Source of the DNA: Ctenosaura bakeri
Lineage: Eukaryota > Chordata > Lepidosauria > Squamata > Iguanidae
Length of the DNA: 64,000 nt
Assembly: GCA_948474755.1 (NCBI GenBank)
Contig: CAOLHI010000062.1
Coordinates: 806,001-870,000, forward strand
Reading direction: 5' to 3'
This document shows, piece after piece, positions 10,741 to 22,849 of this stretch. How positions within the stretch are numbered: the first letter of the stretch is position 1; each line of letters begins with the position of its first letter. The notes beneath the pieces were generated by a model that made no database searches, had not been told where the DNA came from, and saw only the letters and a program-made list of their open reading frames with translations. A program made the position numbers and the translations under genes.

Positions 10741-11340
10741 ATTTTTGAGTAAACTTCTTTACTTTACTTTACTTTACTTGTGTTAGTTTGATTGCTTTTC
10801 TGGTTTTATTTGAAAGAGTAAATTTCAGGAAGAAAAAAACCCTGATAGTCCTGATTATCTTTTCTCTTCTTAAGCTTGTGTTGGAACAAGCACATCAATG
10901 TTGACACCAACTACTTACTTAGGACTGTCAGCAACTGAGAGATAGATCAACAAGTGAGTAGGAAGACAAAGTTTGGTTTCATCTTGATTACTCAGAGTTG
11001 ATCCCGATTTCACGTGAGTAGGTGGCAAATCTTTATTTAGCTTGGGTGTTTTAATCCTTTGCTTTTTCTTCAATACATTTTTGTATTATACTCCCAGATA
11101 AATTTGTAGAAATTTGTAGAAAGTAAATTTGAAGTAAGATTGAATATACTTAATATACTTAGTAAAGAAGACAAGGTAGCTGCCTGAATACTCCTCCAGC
11201 TCACTGACAAACTCCACCAAAGTCCAGCTTCAGAAATAGTGAAAATAGTTGTTGTGAGGCTTCTAAAACAATTATAAGGGAATGGGAAGGGTGCTACACA
11301 CCAATTTTCATGTTATCCTCCGATAAGCTTCTTAAAATTC
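10741..11340. other. Unassigned sequence between LINE-A and L1-2
   Basis: About 600 bp with no ORF of note. It starts with a short (CTTTA)n microsatellite at 10,758-10,779. The rest may be LINE-A 5' UTR or the 5' flank of L1-2; I could not decide. I looked for the missing 3' half of L1-3 here and did not find it. Confidence 0.5.
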
Positions 11341-11721
11341 CTTGGCTGAGAAGGAAGAAGTGGAGGAGGATGAGGTCTGTCTGGAGGAAAGGCAGCAGAA
11401 GTCTAAATGACCTTGGAGCTGTAGGAGCCACTGATAACCAAACTACACAGCTGCGTTAAGAAAGAAAAGATAAACAGACTGTATAACTTAAACAAAACAG
11501 ACAAAAGTAGGAACAGAGTATTATAGTGGCTCAACAACAACATCTAGTGATATGTTTTCATATTGAATGAATGTATATGGTATATGTATATTGAATTATT
11601 GAATCAATTATTCTAATAGCAGCAATAAGAATTAACAACGGCAACAGGTACAAGAAGAGCACAAACTAAACTAACAACAATCCAAATTCCAATATAACAA
11701 GCAAGAAGAGCTTCCCTAGAC

Positions 11722-12712
11722 ATGTCTACAACATCAGCAGACACAAATTTGATTTTAGAAGAATTGAGAAGATCTAAAAATGATATAAGGCAAGAAATAC
11801 GGCAGGGTATGAAGGAGACAAGAGCAGAAATTAAAGCAGAAATTAAAAAAGAAATAGACTTTTTGAGTAAGAAGATGGACCAGATGACAAAGGAAATTTC
11901 TACCATAAAAACAGACATGACATCTCTACAGGAAAGAACAAAACAAGTGGAAGAAAAGACACAACAGATAAAAGAAAAGCAAACAGAAGAATTTAGATTA
12001 AACAGACTGGATACGAGATATAGGGAACGTTGTTTGAAACTGAGGGGTGTAAAGGAACAAGATCAGGAAATGATTTATGATAAAATATTACAAGCACTGA
12101 TGGATTACACTCAGATGTCAGAGGAAAGATTACATGCCAGTATTGAAGGAATTTTTAGAGTTAACTCAAGAATAGCCAAAGATAGAAATCAACCATTAAT
12201 AACTTTTACAAATTTGAGAACAAAAGAAATAATACTTCAAAAAAGTTAGCAAGAAAAATTGAATATAGACTCTCAAGAAATAAAAATTTTCAAAGATATA
12301 CCAGCTCAAATCCTAAAGAAATGTCAAGAATACAGATTTCTAACACAACTGCTTCTAAAGAACAACTACACTTGGAAACTACACTTGGAATCAAACAGAA
12401 GGTGTATTTTTCAATTATAAGCAAAAGAGATATAGAATCAACAACACAGAAAAAGCAAGAGAAATAACGGAAGTGTTGAAAAGAGATTTTGAAAGAACAG
12501 AAAGAAGAGACAGGAAGAAAAATAGACAGTATCCATATGAGAGAAAACGACAAGAAGAATTGGTGGGAGCGGAAGGAGGAGAACAGAGATTGGGAGATAC
12601 TGATTCTTCAGAAGAGTTAGAAGAAAAGACAGAAGTTTGGGAAAAAAAGAAGGAGATTGTCAATTGGAGAGTGAAGTCGAATACACAGAAGAAAACCTTT
12701 AAATTGAAATAA
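11722..12712 (+). pseudogene. L1-2 ORF1p
   Basis: L1 ORF1 with a long coiled-coil stretch at residues ~10-90 (repeated EIRQ, AEIKAEIKKEI, VEEKTQQIKEKQ) and an RRM entry (RERCLKLRGVKEQ near residue 105). The first frame ends at TAG 12,247-12,249. The C-terminal domain continues with frameshifts: KIFKDIPAQIL, then a basic Arg/Glu tail open from 12,473 to 12,712. A 13-bp tandem duplication (actacacttggaa, 12,364-12,389) contributes to the breakage. ORF2 starts immediately after, a compact spacing more typical of L1 than that of L1-1. Confidence 0.8.
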
Positions 12713-12713
12713 G

Positions 12714-15700
12714 GTGGTTAGAGATCTGAAAATAATATCTTGGAATATTAAAGGACTTAACTCACAGTATAAACAACGACAGGTTTTTCACCATCTGGAA
12801 AAAACAAAATTTGATATAATCTGCCTGCAGGAAACATGTATAGCTCCAAAGGATGTGAAATATCTGAAAAATTTTAAACTGGGACAATGTTTTACTGCTG
12901 CCTACCATAAGAAAAAGAGAGGTGTGGTGATGTATATTAATAACAAGTACTCGGTACAAGAACTTTTTGTGGACCCCACAGGATATTATTTAATCTTAGA
13001 AGCCAACCTAGCAGGATTGATACTGTTAATAGTAGGAGTATATTTGCCATTAGATAACAAGGAAAAAATGTATGCTAAAATAAGAAAGCAAATTGTTAAA
13101 CTTATCAATAAGATCCAACATGACAATGTATTAATTCTAGGAGATATGAATGGGGTTTTAAGCCCAATAGAAGATAGAACAACAGGAAAATTAATAAGAA
13201 AAAATCAAGGAAAATCTACTACAAAACTTTTTTCAAATGATTGATGAACTGGCTCTAATAGATGTCTGGAGGTTTAAACATGGATCAGAAAAAAGGTTAC
13301 ACCTTTTACTCAGATAGACATAACTCTATGTCTAGAATAGGTTTGTTTTTAATATCCAGTACATTACATACCTATATATAAGACATGGAGATTTTACCGA
13401 AACTGACTTCAGACCGTAATCCAATTCTTCTACAACTTAAAGTAAAGGAGAAAAATGAATTTAATTTGAGATTAAATGATACTTTACTTAAAGATAATGA
13501 ACAAGTCAAAAACTTAAGAGATATCATTAAAAATATTTTGAAGAAAATATATGTTTAGATATGCCAATGAAAATGATTTGGGATGCAGGGAAAGTAGTCA
13601 TAAGAGGACATTTGATAAAAATCGGTGCCCAGAAAAAGAAAAAGAAAGAACAACAAGTACAGGAACTATGGAAAATATTGGAGATGAAAGAAAAAGATTT
13701 GTGAAAAGATGTTTGTAATCACAAATTAAAAATGGAAATAAAATGTTTACAAGATCAGACTGCAGCTAAAAATATGGCAGAAATTGAAAGAAAACTAAAA
13801 TACTGTCATCTAAATCATTTTGAACACTCCAATAAACCAGATAAATGGCTAGCTTATAAAGTTAGAAAAGAAAGGGGAAAAAAGAAAAATATGTAAATTG
13901 AAGAATGGGCAAAAAGAAACTACAGATCAAGGAGAATTTTTTTTTTCAAGATTACTACATAACTTTATATCAAAAAGACTTGTCACAAGATATAAAAAAT
14001 AAAAAAAATAAAGAAATATCTGGATAAGCAAAAAATTCCAAGATTGTCTGAAGAACAAAAGAAATTGCTAAACGCTGACATTTACAGTAGTAGAAGTGGC
14101 GGAAGTGATCAATAGATTAAAGGTATCAAAAGCTCCTGGACCAGATGGTTATACAGCAAACTTCGACAAAACATTCCAATCAGAGATTTTAGAACCTTTA
14201 ACTAACACTTCAAATGAAATCGGACAAGAAGGCATACTGGACACATGGAAATATGCTAATATAATATTAATTCCAAAAGAAGGGAAAGATCATCTATAAC
14301 CGCAAAACTACTGACCGATATCTCTACTAAATACGGATTATAAAATCTTTACAACCATTCTAGCTGAAAGATTCAAAAAGATTCTTTAAACTGTGATACA
14401 CTCTGATCAAAATGGCTTTTTGTCTAATAGACAGCTGAGAAATAACACAAGAACTTATTAAATGTGATTGAACATTTTGATAAGAGAAATGAAAAAAAAA
14501 ATGGCTATTCTTATCCTTGATGCGGAAAAAGCATTTGACAAAGTGAGATGGACATTTATGATAGAGGCATTAAAAAGAATGGACTGTGGAGAGAGCTTCA
14601 TTGGTTGGATAGAACAGATTTATAAAGAACAAAGAGCTAAACTTATAATAAATTGAGAATCATCAGAAGAGATAAAGATCAGTAAAGGAACAACACAAAG
14701 TTGCCTGATATCTCCGCTCTTATTTATAACCACATTGGAAATATTAAACAATAGTATTCAATCAAAGTCCGAAATAAAAGGAATTAAAATTAAAGATCAA
14801 GAGCATAAACTCAGAGTATTTGCAGATGACCTAGTATTTTTTTATAGAAGAGACAAAGACGGGGATTAAAGAACTGATCCAGGAATTAAGATTTGGAGAA
14901 GCTGCTGGTTTAAAAAAAATCATATATAATGATAAAGAATATGAGACAAACAGAAAAAGAAGAAATTACTAAAATGACAGGAATTAAGATAGAGAAAAAA
15001 ATAAAATACATGGGAGTATGGTTTATAGAAGGTAATAAAGATTTGTTTGACAACAATTACAGTAAATTATGGAAAGAAATATCTGATGAATTAAAAAGAT
15101 GGTCTAACTTAAATTTATCACTACTGGGATGAATAACAGCGATAAAAATGAATATTTTACCCAAATTAAACTTCCTATTTCAAAACTTGCCAATTATTAC
15201 AAATGACAAACCTATTCAAAAATGGGAAAAAGAATTAGCTAAATTCATTTGGTCGGGTAAAAAACCGAGAATTAAATGGAAGCTGCTGACAGAACAAAAA
15301 GAGAGAGGTGGATGTGGTTTGCTGGACCTAAAGTTATAGTACTATGCTAATGCAATGATATGGATACAAGATTGGATTACCCTGAAAGATAAAAGACTTT
15401 TAACATAAGAAGGATCAAATATGAGATTTGGTTTCCATGCTTACTTATGGTACGGCAAAGAGAAAATAGACAAAGACTTTACAAATCATTATATAAGGAG
15501 ATCATTAATTAAAATTTGGAAGAACGTAAAGAAGTCTATATACAATAAAATACTTCTTTGGTTATTCCCCCCAAGAAGCTTTATATAAGAAATGGTCAGA
15601 TCAAAATCAGGAATGGATAAGATATAAAGATTTAGTAATTCAAGACAAACAAGAAGGAATAAGGATCCGAACCCAGGAGGAACTTGCTTTACAAGGTTTT

Positions 15701-16470
15701 AAACTTAGTTGGTTCCCATATCTTCAACTGAAAGAATGTTACATTATGGATCAAAAGTTGGAGGGCATATCTATTCAAAAAACATATAACGAGTTGGAGA
15801 ATATAATATTTCTCAAAACAAAACAAAAGATCTCACAATTTTACAAATATTTTCTAACTCGTAAACTAGAAGATGAAACAGTAAAAGAAGTAATGATAAA
15901 ATGGGCGCGAAATTTCCAACATGAAACACCACTTGAGCATTGGGAAACAGCATGGAAAAACATGAATGAGTTTACTAGCTCTCCAGATTTAACAGAAAAT
16001 TTTATTAAAATGATGTATAGGTACCATCTCACACCTGAAAAGATTGACAAAATATACCATACAGGAAATAACAAATGTTGGAAATGCAAAGACAACATAG
16101 GCACATTTTATCACATATGGTGGACATGTCCAAACACTAAGAAATATTGGATAAAGATACATGAAGCATTAAAGGAAATATTCAAGGTTTCATTTCCGAT
16201 GCTACCAGAATTATATTTCCTAAATATAATTCACACATGTTGGATAACAATATTGGGCACCAAACCAAATATATAATACTATATTTAATAACATCGGCCA
16301 GAATGACCTTTGCAGGATCCTGGAAAATGCCTTTTGTCCCTGATATAGAATGATGGATGTTAAAAATACTAGAAATGAAACAGTTTGATATACTTTCTCA
16401 ATATTTAAAAGGGAAACAAGTTAATTTATTGGAAAAACAATGGCAATCGGTAATGACATATGTAAATTGA
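12714..16470 (+). pseudogene. L1-2 ORF2p, multiply disabled
   Basis: Decayed L1 ORF2. The endonuclease start is plain (IISWNIKGLNS, then ICLQET), with LGDMNGV further on; no ATG remains and the first codon in frame is GTG. Open pieces are 12,714-13,244, 14,096-14,299 (SKAPGPDGY), 14,468-14,656 (LILDAEKAFDKVRW), 14,929-15,132, 15,148-15,339 (GGCGLLDLKL) and 15,746-16,276 with the Cys-His motif (CWKC, then HIWWTC). The catalytic FADD is kept at 14,819-14,830. The end is TGA 16,468-16,470. I count well over ten stops or frameshifts. The Cys-His tail resembles that of L1-1 closely enough to confirm the clade. Confidence 0.85.
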
Positions 16471-16945
16471 CATGGTGTGAATAGTGGATAAGTGAAAGTT
16501 TAGATGTGAAGAAGCAGAAGGTATGTAAAAGAAGAAGGAAACATATGTGAATTATGGAATAGAGAGAATTATATTGATTGTGACAAATATAGATTATCTT
16601 TAGACATCATTAAATCAGGTATTATAAACAATTATTTTTGGTAAAGATGTTAAAGGAAATGTGTATCCAAACAGTAGAAAAAGAGAAGACAAACTAAGTT
16701 AAGGGAATTACATAAGTTAAGATGAAATAGCGTAAATATAATTATGCTGTGTAGACAGCAAAGGAAGTCAAAATGATATAGGTGAACTTAGGGAACTTTG
16801 CTATATATAATTAATAATAAAGAGATGGTAGTTTGTATAACTGTATGTAAATATTTGGAAACAATGAGAACAAACGTTATGTAATGTTATCATTTATTTT
16901 TGATTATATGAATATATTTTATAGAAAAAAAAAATAAAAAAATTA

Positions 16946-18340
16946 GATAGTTCTTTCTGCCATTCTTTGAAAGGCCTCAAATAATAGGTAAGTTTTGAAA
17001 GAGAAAGTTAAATTTAGGTAGTATATTCATTTTCACTGAAGCTATTCTGCTCATGAAAGATAGTTGAAGCTCTGACCATGACTCCATCTCTCTCTTGATT
17101 TCTTTCCATTTTGTTTTGTAGTTATTATCAAAAAGTTCATTATTTCATTGTGAAATCCACACTCCTAGATATTTAATTCTTTTGGTTATATTATAACCCG
17201 ATATTTTGGTTAAAGCTGTTTCTTCCTCCTTTCTCAGATTTTTTGTCGAGGTTTCTGTCTTCTCTTTGTTGACTTTAATTCTGGAGAGTTCACTGAATTC
17301 ATTTAGTACTGATGTTAGGTACATCATACTACTTATTGGGTCATCTAAAAAGAGTACCAGGTCATCAGTGAATGCCTTCAACTTTTCTTGGTGCTTATTT
17401 ATCTATACACCCTTAATTTTGTTGTCATTTTGAATTGCATTATTTAAAATTTCCAAGATAGTTATGAATAATTAGGATGATAGAGGACATCCTTGCCTGG
17501 TACCTTTCTTGATATTTAATGGTTGCATTTTATCTCCGTTGATCAACAATTGTGCCTTTTGGTTTTCATATATGGCTTCAATCCAAGACATGAACCTTTC
17601 TCCTGGGTCTGTTTTCTTGAGCACAGCTTTTGGAAAAGGCCATTTAATTGTATCAAAAGCTTTTTCCGTGTCAAGAAATATCATCTTGAGTTTTTTCTCA
17701 TTGTGTTTTTCATAGAATTCAATTATATTCAAAACAGTTCTTATGTATTCTTTTAGGGGTATTTTTGGTAAGAAACTGTTTTGGTCTTCACGGATTAAAT
17801 CTGGTAGTATCTTCTTTAACCAATTACCTAATATAGCTGTGAAAATTTTATAATCGGTGTTGAGTAATGAAATCGGATAATAATTTTTGACATCTGTTGA
17901 GTCCTTTCCTTCTTTTGGGATTAAAGAAATGTTTGTTTTGTTTCGTGTTTCTGGTTTACCTGAATACAAGATCTTGTTACATGTCACTTGTAAAGGTTCA
18001 GATAATTCTTCTTCGAATAATTTATAATATCTGGCTGAAAAACCCTTGGGACCTGGGGCTTTGTCTAACTTTAATTTCCAAATCATGTCTTTTACCTCAA
18101 GCAAAGTTATAGGTCCATTCAAAATTGTTTTGTGTTTTTCTGAAAATTTGAAAAATTCCTTTTTCTCTAAATAGGAAAATATTTACTGGATTTCTGAGGA
18201 AGTAGGTGGTTTTGCATCTAAGAGTTGTTGATAGTATTTTAAAAAAGGCTTGTTTAATTTTGTCTTGTTGAGTTAACTTTGTATCACCTTTCTTTATCTT
18301 CAAAATTGTCCTCTTCTCCTTTTTTTTTCATAAGTTTATT
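16946..18340 (-). mobile_element. L1-3: minus-strand L1 fragment (ORF2 reverse transcriptase)
   Basis: An internal ORF2 fragment in minus orientation, from before the RT (18,340) to past its palm (16,946). Blocks read on the minus strand are KAPGPKGFSARYY, NYYPISLLN, FLDTEKAFD and TRQGCPLSS. The catalytic motif is FTDD at 17,361-17,372, with Ala changed to Thr. One open stretch, 18,122-17,472, gives 216 residues. Both L1 ends are missing. The left limit coincides with the A-rich tail of L1-2, so the two L1s point towards each other. Confidence 0.85.
17472..18122 (-). pseudogene. L1-3 ORF2, RT fingers and palm
   Basis: The longest open piece of L1-3. It starts in the linker before the RT (GPITLLEVKDMIWKLKL) and ends in the QGCPLSS block, at a stop. 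The next piece, 17,381-17,145, holds the FTDD motif after an intervening break. RT function is lost through truncation. Confidence 0.8.
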
Positions 18341-18439
18341 ATGATATTTTTTTATCACCATTTGACTCAAAAGGTCTCCTGCACAATCCATAAAAATCAT
18401 GCTAAAAGCACTGAATTAATAATAACTAAAGAAGTAATT

Positions 18440-18970
18440 AAAAGCAGTCCAACCTCCTCTTTAAAAATAGTTCTAAAACCAGAAAACCAGTTTAAAAAGC
18501 AGCAAGAGCAGGCACCCCTGATTTTAAGTTCCAAAGGCCATGTGAATCAGCACAGTCTTCACTCTCTGCCAGAAGCTCAGAAGGAATGGCACCAGGCTGA
18601 TCTTCCTCGGGAGGGACCTACACTGTTGGGGTGCTGCTATACAGAAAGTCCTGTCTTGTGTACCCACCAGCCTAGCCTCAGGGGATAGTGTGATACATTG
18701 CAGGGCCTCCACTGATTGCCTTAGATTTTAGGCAGGCTGTTATGGAAGAAGATGGTCTTTCAGATATCCTGACTCCAAGATGTTTAGGGTTTTATAGGGT
18801 CAAGACCAGCGTCTTGAATTGGTCTCAGAAGTGAATTGGAGGCCAGTGCAGTTCTTGTAACACAGAGTTGTGGGGTATCTAAAATGCACAGCCTCTCTAT
18901 TCTACTTTGGGTGTTACAGGAAGTACGTGAAAAAGAAAAGTAAACTCTGCCTTCTAATGGCCATAATCTT
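18440..18970 (-). mobile_element. L2-like LINE, ORF2 C-terminal tail
   Basis: Minus-strand remnant of a LINE of the L2/CR1 group. Translated pieces match the tail after the RT: an LHWPPIHF block and QFKTLVLTL (expected form QFKVLVLTYKAL) near 18,790-18,850, and a block resembling AAPRLWNSLP near 18,600-18,640. The frame shifts several times. The limits are approximate. Confidence 0.6.
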
Positions 18971-20500
18971 AGAAGGAACAAGTAGCACAACTTTTGTAAG
19001 AAGAAAGACAATAAAACAGAGGCACTTTGGCTTCTCCATTTGAAGATATAAAGCACTTCACTCTGAGAAATATAGTTGCTACCCAGTTTGAAGTCCTAGG
19101 TCACCAGGAGAGATTAATGTGTTTAGACTCTTGGAAAATTGCTGTTTCCTCAGGTATGGAAATGGCCAGGAGATGTAGGTTGGTGGCAGAGTTACATGAC
19201 AGTGAATTCTGTTATGAAAATAAAGTTGTTTTGTTCCTTGCTTTAAAACTTAATGGGGAAGCCTAATAATTGATAAATGTTGAAATCAAGCATCCATAGT
19301 GCTACTGTAATCCACCATACTTCTATTAAGTATGCTCACATGACCATTACCTCTTCAAGGAAAACTGAACCACTGAAGCAGAGGACATTGTCTTGTAAGT
19401 CTCTCTAAGGAACTTTCAGAAAGCAACAAAACTGTGAACAGCATACAGGATGGTAGGTTTTTGCTCAGTCTGGCAGCAAATTGGATGTTGTAATAAATCT
19501 GAATTTATACTGGGATAATGCTTTTAGAGACCACACTATTACAAGGAACATGGAGAAGAGTAAATGATATGTGAAATAAAAGGGAGACTGGTGCAGATAT
19601 GATATTTTAATTAATTTTGCATAAAGTGTGATGGAGAAGTAGTGTGGCTATGACCTGGAAAGTGACTCATTACAAAGATTAGTATTTGCATAGTCTTGCT
19701 TAATGGCTGCCATGTTGATTTCCTCAGCTTCATTTTTTTTTAAATGTCTCTCTGCTGGTATTTGAATATCTGTAACCCAAATATCATGACTCAACAGCAT
19801 TTAGTATTTTCAGCATTTATATGCAATATGTACTACATATTTGGTTGATATTTGCAGTAGCACTCATTTTACAAAATGCCAGAAGGCCAGATATAGCATC
19901 TGATTAAACCATCAGTCTCAGTGATGAAGTCTAATTGCATCATCCTCATCTGAAAGATGTCCATTATGTATATATTAAATCACTTTCTAAATAGTGGTCC
20001 TCATTGTTTCCTGTTTAAACTGAAAACTTGTGAAACTATCTGGTCTATCTAGGACTCATCGTTCACCATTTGCTGACCAGCTTCCTATTTTGATTGGTGG
20101 TGGTGAAACAAACACATTGAATTTAATATAACCAAGCCTGATTACAGCTACCCTGATCATATCCAATATTACAATTTTGAATTTCTATTCACAAACATTT
20201 GTAAGCAGTGATTAAAATGGTCTGAGATGTCTTTGTACATACAGATGGACCTAAAAACATTGCCCTGCTCCTCAAAAGGATGTAAGTGCATCTAGTCCAA
20301 CTTGAGAAAAACTATCACACTATCTTTTTTCTCCTCCACTTAGAGCTAATTCAAGAATACCATAATGTAATAAACGTTGCCCGTGGCCTGGAAAAAAAAT
20401 CAGAAATGCCAAGTTTTGTTCCTGTTCCTAATGCAACATCTTTGAGGTCTAGGCAGATACAGTAACTTCCTCTACCATCTGTATGTCATGATATAGATGT
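18970..20500. other. No recognised feature
   Basis: About 1.5 kb of AT-rich sequence with no long ORF. I see no repeat signature. Short ORFs such as 19,027-19,266 show no domain. Confidence 0.5.
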
Positions 20501-20513
20501 GTTGTTTCCATTT

Positions 20514-20708
20514 AAACCATTTCTGTACTACACTATTATAGTACTATTATTCCACTTTCAACCTCCTATGGAATCCTGGGGTTTGCAGGGGCATTTAGAA
20601 TTCTCAGCCAGAGAGCAATTTGGTCTCAGTAAACTACAAATCCCAGAATTCCACAGGATCATGAAAGTGGCATAATAGCACTATAACAGTGTACAGTAGA
20701 AATGGCCT
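20514..20708. mobile_element. MITE-A copy 1 (~200-bp inverted-repeat DNA element)
   Basis: A short palindromic element that recurs at 50,361-50,563 and 51,059-51,283. Shared parts are the outer ends (ttctgtactacac; mirrored as gtgtacagtagaa), an inner stretch around ctattattccactttcaa and its mirror, and a centre with gcatttagaattctcagcc. The terminal bases have decayed here, and I cannot match a target-site duplication. The superfamily is inferred as hAT from the other copies. Confidence 0.75.
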
Positions 20709-21361
20709 TAAAAATGTGATATCCAGTAACATACAGATAATGCACTGTTTGCTCCTTTAAATTTTTCAGATACACTAAAAGGTACTATTTTAAGACTGGT
20801 GGGGGGAGGGGGAGAGACAATTTAAGGCAATCTCATTGAACCCAAGGATGGCCTTTTTAAAACCTGTGATAAGGAATGATTAACCATGGGGCAAATGGCC
20901 AAATACCAAGTCATTTTATTGGATAAACCTGGAGAAAAGCTCTCCACAACTACCACATTGAACCCAGCCACCCTGATGCCCCAAATGGAGACAACAAATC
21001 TATTTCATGGCATGCAGATGGTGAAGAAATCACTCTAGATGCCCAGACCTCAAAGATGTGGCATTAGAAAATGCAGAATTGGTTTGATTCACAGTTCAGT
21101 GAAGTTTTATGCAAGAGGAGCATTGAAGAGCCAGACATAAAGCTGTGACTTTTTGGGATACAGTAGAGTCAAGCACATCTGTTCAGAAGGTCAAAATTGT
21201 AGCTGTCACTACAACATTGACTCTAGCCAAAGGATAAACATTTACAGTAATTCAAAATGTGTTTTTAAAGTGTTTCATGCAATAGAGTTCTCTGGAGAGA
21301 AATAGTATTATTAAATGCAACAGGAAGTGCCATTACTCACACTCCCCAAATTTTACAACTG

Positions 21362-21595
21362 TTGGATGCTGTAAAACCTCCAAAGAATTTGGAAATGATT
21401 CACTGCAGAGCTCACCAAAAGAGAAACTCAACAATAGCCCAAGGAAACCAATGGAGAGCTCAAACAAACAAGGAGGCAGCAATGAAACCTCTGCTTGAGA
21501 CTAGGGAGATGATCACTTCGCTAATATTGTTGTTACAGTTTCCAGCAAGCTGTTCTTCGTATTCAAAAAAGGAGAGGCTTAGAGCTGTCATGTGA
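21362..21595 (+). pseudogene. Retroviral RNase H C-terminal fragment
   Basis: Open frame of 77 codons. Its first half matches the C-terminal end of a class I retroviral RNase H, including the His-containing block before the basic stretch. The second half leads towards the integrase. It carries no complete domain. Confidence 0.6.
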
Positions 21596-21839
21596 AAGGA
21601 TGGTTGGTGGCAGTTTCCTAATAATAAGGTCATTGTGCCCAAGGAACTCCTTCAAGGTTTTGTTTTTAAGGTACACACCTCCTAGCTCTTAGGAGCTGAG
21701 AGTGCACGTGATTACCTCAGCAGGTGGCTGGTTGGAGAGGGCTTATATATGGAAGCTGGGCATGTCTCACAGAGGGGTGCACTTTGCAGCAGCAATAACT
21801 TTAGGATTCACCTGAAATCTTCTTTGGGAACCTAGAGGA

Positions 21840-22330
21840 CTGATCCAGATCCAGGTGAAGGATGGCAAATTGACTTCACTGAACTGTCACAAGTACAACG
21901 GTGCCAATATCTCCTAGTGATGGTAGATACATTCACTTGATGGCTAGAAGCATTTCTGTGTCAGGCTAGCCAAGCAAGAGAAGTGACAAGAGTAGTTCTC
22001 AAGAAGATAATTCCAAGATTCAGGATAGGAAGCCTCTTCAGCTTAGACAACAGACAGCACTTCATGTCAAGAATTGTGAAATTGTGAAATAGATGTCTTG
22101 ACAGTTGAGAATGGAGTAGAAGTTGCACACTATTTTGAGAACTCAGTCAAGTGGACAAGTGGAAAGAATGAACCAGACCTTAAAGAGATAGCTTGCAAAG
22201 ATTTTCCAAGGAGCTCATTTGAAGTGGCCTGATGCTTTCTTTGCCCCTTGCTCTGCTCTGAGTCCACATCACCTCTACAACTAAATTAGAGATCAGCCCT
22301 TTTGACCTAATGTTTGGGAAATCATATCCC
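21840..22330 (+). pseudogene. Retroviral integrase core, decayed
   Basis: Conceptual translation across several frames shows the integrase core: a WQIDFTEL-type first-strand block with the first catalytic Asp (near 21,865), a VDTFT block (near 21,925) and the SGQVERMN block with the catalytic Glu (near 22,150). Stops interrupt it repeatedly. I did not reconstruct the protein. Confidence 0.75.
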
Positions 22331-22559
22331 ACTGATAGTATGCTGACACACAATACTCAATTACATGCGTTAAATAATAATACTATCAAACAGTATCTGC
22401 AGATGATGACTGGACGTTATCAGAAGACCAGAGATTTGATATGATTGTGTTCCTTATGTATGGGGTGGCTAGGAATGTTCAATCAGGTGTTTAGATGCCT
22501 TCCTAGAACAGGTGGTGAATATCAACTCAGAAAGCTTTATTCTACTTAAAGGGCAATTA

Positions 22560-22830
22560 AAGAAAGTAGTCAGATGACCCTTCAGAACAGAATGGCACTA
22601 GATTTTGTTTTAGCATCAAAAGGACGGGTATGTGCTTTAATCAGACATTAATGCTGCATAAAGATTGCAGATAATGATAAACCATTAGGTGATCAAATAC
22701 ATGTTTTGCAGAATGCAGTTGCTCAGCTTCATCATGAGAGAAAAGAAGGGTAGTGGGATTGACTAATTTCTTGGCTGCCTGATTTTAAGTGGCTAAAACA
22801 TTTCTTCACAATTACTTTAAGAATGTGTGT
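22560..22830 (+). pseudogene. Env transmembrane-subunit remnant
   Basis: A short stretch resembling the ectodomain of a gammaretroviral transmembrane subunit. A heptad-like region is followed by a Cys-six-Cys-Cys arrangement near 22,630-22,660, with an in-frame TAA inside it. More stops follow. The region lies only ~100-200 bp past the integrase, so most of env has been lost by deletion. It is broken and non-functional. Confidence 0.5.
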
Positions 22831-22849
22831 TTTAGACATTTTTGTTTGT

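Larger units (their letters stand above)
11340..16942 (+). mobile_element. L1-2: old, near full-length L1
   Basis: A second plus-strand L1, much more decayed than L1-1. ORF1 starts at 11,722, ORF2 spans about 12,714-16,470, and an A-rich end lies at about 16,925-16,942. Numerous stops and frameshifts break ORF2. The 5' limit is approximate, since no target-site duplication could be matched. Its ORF1 and ORF2 differ clearly from L1-1, so it belongs to another L1 family. Confidence 0.85.
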
